The notes under the pieces are model-generated. The model was given only the letters and a program-made list of their open reading frames with translations, did not search any database and had not been told where the DNA came from. From positions 1 through 31,879 of the forward strand of contig CANQYH010000004.1 of NCBI GenBank assembly GCA_947628025.1: a DNA stretch of 31,879 bases, given 5' to 3'. The stretch comes from an uncultured Lachnospiraceae bacterium. Lineage in GTDB: Bacteria; Bacillota; Clostridia; Lachnospirales; Lachnospiraceae. Both the position numbers and the translations under genes were made by a program. Shown here one piece after another: positions 28,946-31,879 of the stretch (its first letter is position 1; each line of letters opens with the position of its first letter).

Positions 28946-30586
28946 TTACTTCCAAACTTCGATCGCCGACGTAAGCTGCTCCAGCCAGGTGTCTCCGTTG
29001 GCGCGCAGGGTGGAGAGATCGTTGAGGATGACGGAGCGGATGCGCAGCTTGGCACGGGTGCCGTCCGGGTCGAGGGGACTCAGCAGGGAGCTGACGTCGT
29101 TGAGGGTGTAGAACCGGCCGCCGGCCTCGCCCAGATAGAGCATCTCATGGCCGGGGAACTGCAGGATGGCGCCCGGCGTCAGCGTCCGCAGGAAAGCTTC
29201 TTTCGCCGCCGTGTCCATGGAGGCCAGAGATGTGATCTGTACCGGCATGGCGGACTGCCATGTGGTATTGCGTGGGATGTTCAGGCCGAAGCAGCGGTAC
29301 ACGTCCCTGACGTAGGAGGAGCAGTCCTGGGAATCCAGCATACCGCCCCAGCCGTAACGGTTTCCGAGGGATTTGAACGCCTGATCCAGAATATTACCGC
29401 TGGTAAACGGCAGATACCCGACGCTGACGTCCCGGTTGGCGGGAATCAGGGCCAGCCGCTGGACGAAAGTGCCGTCTTCGGCCCGCTGCGGCAGTTTGAC
29501 GACATAATTGTACCAGGACATACGGTCGTTCACGAGAGTGTCGGGCTTGCTGACGAGCTCCAGCACCGTTCCCATGGATAACATTTTCTGGGAAGACTCC
29601 GGATAAGCCAGGCTGCCCTCCAGCCGGACCTTTTCGCCGGTCACGACCAGCACCTGGGACATATTCTGCGCGTCCAGCCATTCTGCTTTGCTCTGGCAGA
29701 CCGCGACGTCTTCCGCCGGGACCCAGCCGGGGCAGACGGCGCTGCGGACATAGGCGTATTTGCCGTCGGCGGTGAAGAAATAGACGGCCAGCGGTTCATT
29801 GACATAAACGGAAGAACTGGCCAGATCGTCCCATTCGGGATCGTCGGGGCTGTCGGAAAGCGCGTCCCCGTAGGGATGGGCTTTCATCAGCGTATGATTG
29901 ACCGCGAAGCCGTACTGCAGAGGCATATCTGCCCAGACGGCCGCATCGCGGATATTGGCGCGGATCGCTTCGTAATATTCTTCCGGTACCGGCTGGCCGT
30001 TCAGGTAGAGTCCGGACGGGGAGGTGAAAGCGGCCATGGCCGCCGTAAGGGCCGGCCCATCGAATGTCTCCGGCAGCGCTGCCAGATCTGTGACATTGGC
30101 GGCGGGCGTTTCCGCGATGCGCTGGTTGAGCTGCGAGATCTGGTCGGGAGTCAGCAGCAGATCGTCCGAGGCATCAAAAAGCGCGTTCCAGTAACCGGCC
30201 TCGCACATGGGGCTGGTTACGTAAGGGGCGAACGAAAAGCCCATGTCCAGGACTTCGGTTTCCACGCCCTCGGAGACCAGCGCGCCGCTGGAGTCGAAGT
30301 GACAGGGGACGCCGTTGATCTGGACGTCGCCTGTGACCATGCGGCCGCTGTCTTCCATATAATACCATGCGTCCTTGTAGTTCAGCCAGCCGGTATACAT
30401 ATACCCGTGGCCGTCCATATAGTAATAATCTGTGCCGTCTAAGACCCACTGCCCCGCGGCGTAAGCGCCGTTATCGTCCAGATATTTCCAATCCGTTCCC
30501 TCCTGGACCCAGGTCCCCGCATAAGAGGGGAAGCACAATATGGTTCCGCACAAGGCGGCCGCCAGCAAGATATTCCATTTTTTCAT
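28946..30586 (-). CDS. Secreted NlpC/P60 (C40) cell-wall hydrolase with choline-binding-type repeats
   Basis: 546 residues. Signal peptide about 1-23 (KKWNILLAAALCGTILCF, cut after SYA). Residues about 24-103 carry cell-wall-binding repeats (GTWVQEGTDWKYLDDNGAYA, GQWVLDGTDYYYMDGHG, TGWLNYKDAWYYMEDSG). Middle part: SH3-like domains of the NlpC/P60 N-terminal type (PLAVYFFTADGKYAYVRS; VTGEKVRLEGSLAYPESS). C-terminal NlpC/P60 domain: SLGNRYGWGGMLDSQDCSSY with Cys422, and PGHEMLYLGE with His480. Predicted to cut peptide stems of peptidoglycan outside the cell. A good promoter at 30623-30651 and AGGAG (about 11 bases from ATG) precede it. Single-gene unit ending at the convergent terminator. Confidence 0.88.
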   Translation of the reverse strand: MKKWNILLAAALCGTILCFPSYAGTWVQEGTDWKYLDDNGAYAAGQWVLDGTDYYYMDGHGYMYTGWLNYKDAWYYMEDSGRMVTGDVQINGVPCHFDSSGALVSEGVETEVLDMGFSFAPYVTSPMCEAGYWNALFDASDDLLLTPDQISQLNQRIAETPAANVTDLAALPETFDGPALTAAMAAFTSPSGLYLNGQPVPEEYYEAIRANIRDAAVWADMPLQYGFAVNHTLMKAHPYGDALSDSPDDPEWDDLASSSVYVNEPLAVYFFTADGKYAYVRSAVCPGWVPAEDVAVCQSKAEWLDAQNMSQVLVVTGEKVRLEGSLAYPESSQKMLSMGTVLELVSKPDTLVNDRMSWYNYVVKLPQRAEDGTFVQRLALIPANRDVSVGYLPFTSGNILDQAFKSLGNRYGWGGMLDSQDCSSYVRDVYRCFGLNIPRNTTWQSAMPVQITSLASMDTAAKEAFLRTLTPGAILQFPGHEMLYLGEAGGRFYTLNDVSSLLSPLDPDGTRAKLRIRSVILNDLSTLRANGDTWLEQLTSAIEVWK

Positions 30587-30622
30587 GTTCGAGATCGTCT
30601 CCTATAAAAAATATTTTCCTAA

Positions 30623-30651
30623 ATTATACAAAAGAATCCGTCCGTCTGCAA
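30623..30651 (-). promoter_or_regulatory. Sigma-A promoter of the NlpC/P60 gene
   Basis: On the minus strand TTGCAG (30651-30646), 17-base spacer, TATAAT (30628-30623). Leader of about 30 bases to ATG 30586. Confidence 0.75.
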
Positions 30652-30749
30652 CGGAAAAATCACCCAGAACAGGAATGTTTGCTATTCCGTGCGGAGCGGT
30701 CCGGGCCGGGAAATGGCATCCGGGGCGTTCGGGAGAATAAAAAAATGGA

Positions 30750-30778
30750 TGGACATACGTTCCGCCATGAAGTATACT
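30750..30778 (+). promoter_or_regulatory. Sigma-A promoter of the cyclophilin gene
   Basis: TGGACA (30750-30755), 17-base spacer, TATACT (30773-30778). Start near 30785, leader of about 50 bases. Confidence 0.6.
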
Positions 30779-30836
30779 AGGACATAGCGGGCATTGAGCC
30801 GGCAAAAGATCAAAAACGGAATGGAGATGTTTTTAC

Positions 30837-31505
30837 ATGGCAAAGAATCATTCGCTGAAAGTGTATTGTATATGCGCGGTATGCGCCGTGGCCGTGGTTC
30901 TGGTAGCCGCGGGTATCTGGGCGGTTTCGAGGAGAGAAACGAACCGGGCGGAAGAAAGTACGGGCGAATCTGCGCCGGCCGCGGAAGAGGGCGTGAAGAT
31001 CTACGCGGATATCGAGATCGAAAATTACGGTACGGTCACGGTGCTGCTGGATCCGGTCGCGGCGCCGGTCACGGTGGAGAATTTTGTGCTGCTGGCCGAG
31101 AGCGGTTTTTACGACGGGCTTACGTTCCACCGCATCATCGACGGTTTTATGATGCAGGGCGGCGACCCGGAGGGGACCGGGCTGGGAGGCTCCGAGACGA
31201 CGATCGTGGGAGAATTTTCGGATAACGGGTATGACAATCCATTGTCCCATACCAGGGGCGCGATCTCCATGGCGCGTTCCCGCAGCTATAACAGCGCCAG
31301 CTCCCAGTTCTTCATCGTACAGTCCGACAGTCCGCATCTGGACGGGCAGTACGCCGCGTTCGGTTACGTGACCGAGGGAATGGAGATCGTGGACCAGATC
31401 TGCAAGGACGCGGAGCCGACCGACGGCAATGGGAGCATCGCGCCGGAGGACCAGCCGGTGATCACGTCGATCACGATCCGGCGGGAAGAGGCGGCCGGGG
31501 AGTAA
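30837..31505 (+). CDS. Membrane-anchored cyclophilin-type peptidyl-prolyl isomerase
   Basis: 222 residues. One N-terminal membrane segment (VYCICAVCAVAVVLVAAGIW, residues 9-28) with basic residues after it. It looks like an uncleaved anchor; the Cys residues lie inside the hydrophobic segment without a clear lipobox. A short acidic linker leads to a full cyclophilin domain: GTVTVLLDPVAAPVTVENFV, TFHRIIDGFMMQGGDP with the catalytic-type Arg, SASSQFFIVQSDSPHLDGQY and AAFGYVTEGMEIVDQI. Predicted to catalyse proline isomerisation in exported proteins outside the membrane. ATGGAG lies about 10 bases before the ATG. Confidence 0.9.
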   Translation: MAKNHSLKVYCICAVCAVAVVLVAAGIWAVSRRETNRAEESTGESAPAAEEGVKIYADIEIENYGTVTVLLDPVAAPVTVENFVLLAESGFYDGLTFHRIIDGFMMQGGDPEGTGLGGSETTIVGEFSDNGYDNPLSHTRGAISMARSRSYNSASSQFFIVQSDSPHLDGQYAAFGYVTEGMEIVDQICKDAEPTDGNGSIAPEDQPVITSITIRREEAAGE

Positions 31506-31633
31506 CGCAAAGCGGCGGCTGGTTCTGCGCGCGGCGGAAGCGTTTGAAGAAAGTGCGCGGGCCGGTACGGTGTTAGTTGGGAAGAATACAATGACGAGCT
31601 TTTGAATACAGCTGGGAAAGGAAGCGTGAAAGT

Positions 31634-31879
31634 ATGATCATTCAGAGTACCCGCGTCTGGCAGGCGGGACAATTTATGGCGGCGCAGCTGGAAGTGCAGC
31701 AGGGGCGCATCGAGGCGGTATATGCGTATGGGGCGAAACAGGCGGATGAGGATTACGGCGACCGGCGCATCGTGCCTGGTTTTATCGATGTGCATACCCA
31801 TGGGGCCTATGGGTTTGATACCAATGATGGAGAGCCGGAGGGACTGCGTGAGTGGATGCGCCGGATCCACTCACGCAGT
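31634..31879 (+). CDS. nagA: N-acetylglucosamine-6-phosphate deacetylase, 5' part
   Basis: 82 codons are visible before the window ends. The start is ATG 31634 with AAAGGAAG about 10 bases upstream. The N-terminal beta part (MIIQSTRVWQAGQF, LEVQQGRIEAVYA) leads to RRIVPGFIDVHTHGAYGFDT and ND, the metal-binding HxH region typical of NagA. The enzyme removes acetate from GlcNAc-6-P in amino-sugar catabolism and wall recycling. The last few codons (after REWMRR) depart from the expected family sequence and lie inside a perfect foldback palindrome, so they may be artefactual. Confidence 0.85.
   Translation, partial: MIIQSTRVWQAGQFMAAQLEVQQGRIEAVYAYGAKQADEDYGDRRIVPGFIDVHTHGAYGFDTNDGEPEGLREWMRRIHSRS
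31843..31879. repeat. Perfect 15-bp inverted repeat at the very end of the window
   Basis: ACTGCGTGAGTGGAT (31843-31857), a 7-base loop and ATCCACTCACGCAGT (31865-31879). The right arm ends exactly at the last base. A typical foldback signature at a contig end; it lies within nagA coding sequence. Confidence 0.85.

Overview
The window reads as chromosome of a spore-forming Gram-positive gut anaerobe, most likely a Lachnospiraceae-type Clostridium. This is inferred from the yaaO-tmk-holB-ricT-trmN6-rsmI core cluster, a BTAD/SARP-type regulator, Rpn-type nuclease genes of the Lachnospiraceae style, FctA-type pilin domains, SdpR/SdpI, choline-binding-type cell-wall repeats, strong AGGAGG ribosome sites and a possible sigma-K promoter. 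No rRNA, tRNA or CRISPR array was seen. Most of the window is GC-rich, with two clear AT-rich intrusions: about 2200-5650, and about 20190-23600 inside the giant surface-protein gene.

Layout. 1-1269 (minus): a collagen-like Gly-X-Y spore-surface protein that runs off the left edge, and a small conserved-looking protein. 1270-2330: decayed sequence with a phospholipase-D-like helicase C-terminal remnant. 2568-5236: an AT-rich three-gene island with a stand-alone DGQHR-domain (DndB-like) protein, a four-cysteine small protein and an acidic protein with a sigma-region-4-like tail, separated by strong hairpins. 5696-12547: housekeeping block with a PLP decarboxylase (inflated by three low-complexity insertions), tmk, holB, ricT, trmN6 and rsmI. 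12596-14508: a consensus promoter, a small protein of an unrecognised family (here called TWQGEI/FRS) and a BTAD transcriptional regulator. 14567-17338 (minus): three copies of an Rpn-like nuclease gene, the middle one truncated. 17666-27096: a second TWQGEI/FRS paralogue, a leader with a tiny ORF, and a 2828-residue cell-wall adhesin with Cys/His repeats, a thioester domain, four near-identical beta modules, about nine isopeptide pilin domains, an Asp-Ala linker and a sortase-like C-terminus. 27136-27752: an IS66-derived 256-bp mini-element and a gene remnant. 27747-28844: an SdpR-SdpI pair behind twin palindromic operators. 28946-31879: a secreted NlpC/P60 hydrolase (minus), a membrane-anchored cyclophilin and the start of nagA.

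The most interesting unit is the possible surface-display locus: two paralogous TWQGEI/FRS proteins, one paired with a BTAD activator and one directly ahead of the giant adhesin, with duplicated nuclease genes between them. The AT-rich DGQHR island is the second candidate. The last 37 bases form a perfect foldback ending exactly at the window edge and should be treated as a possible assembly artefact.
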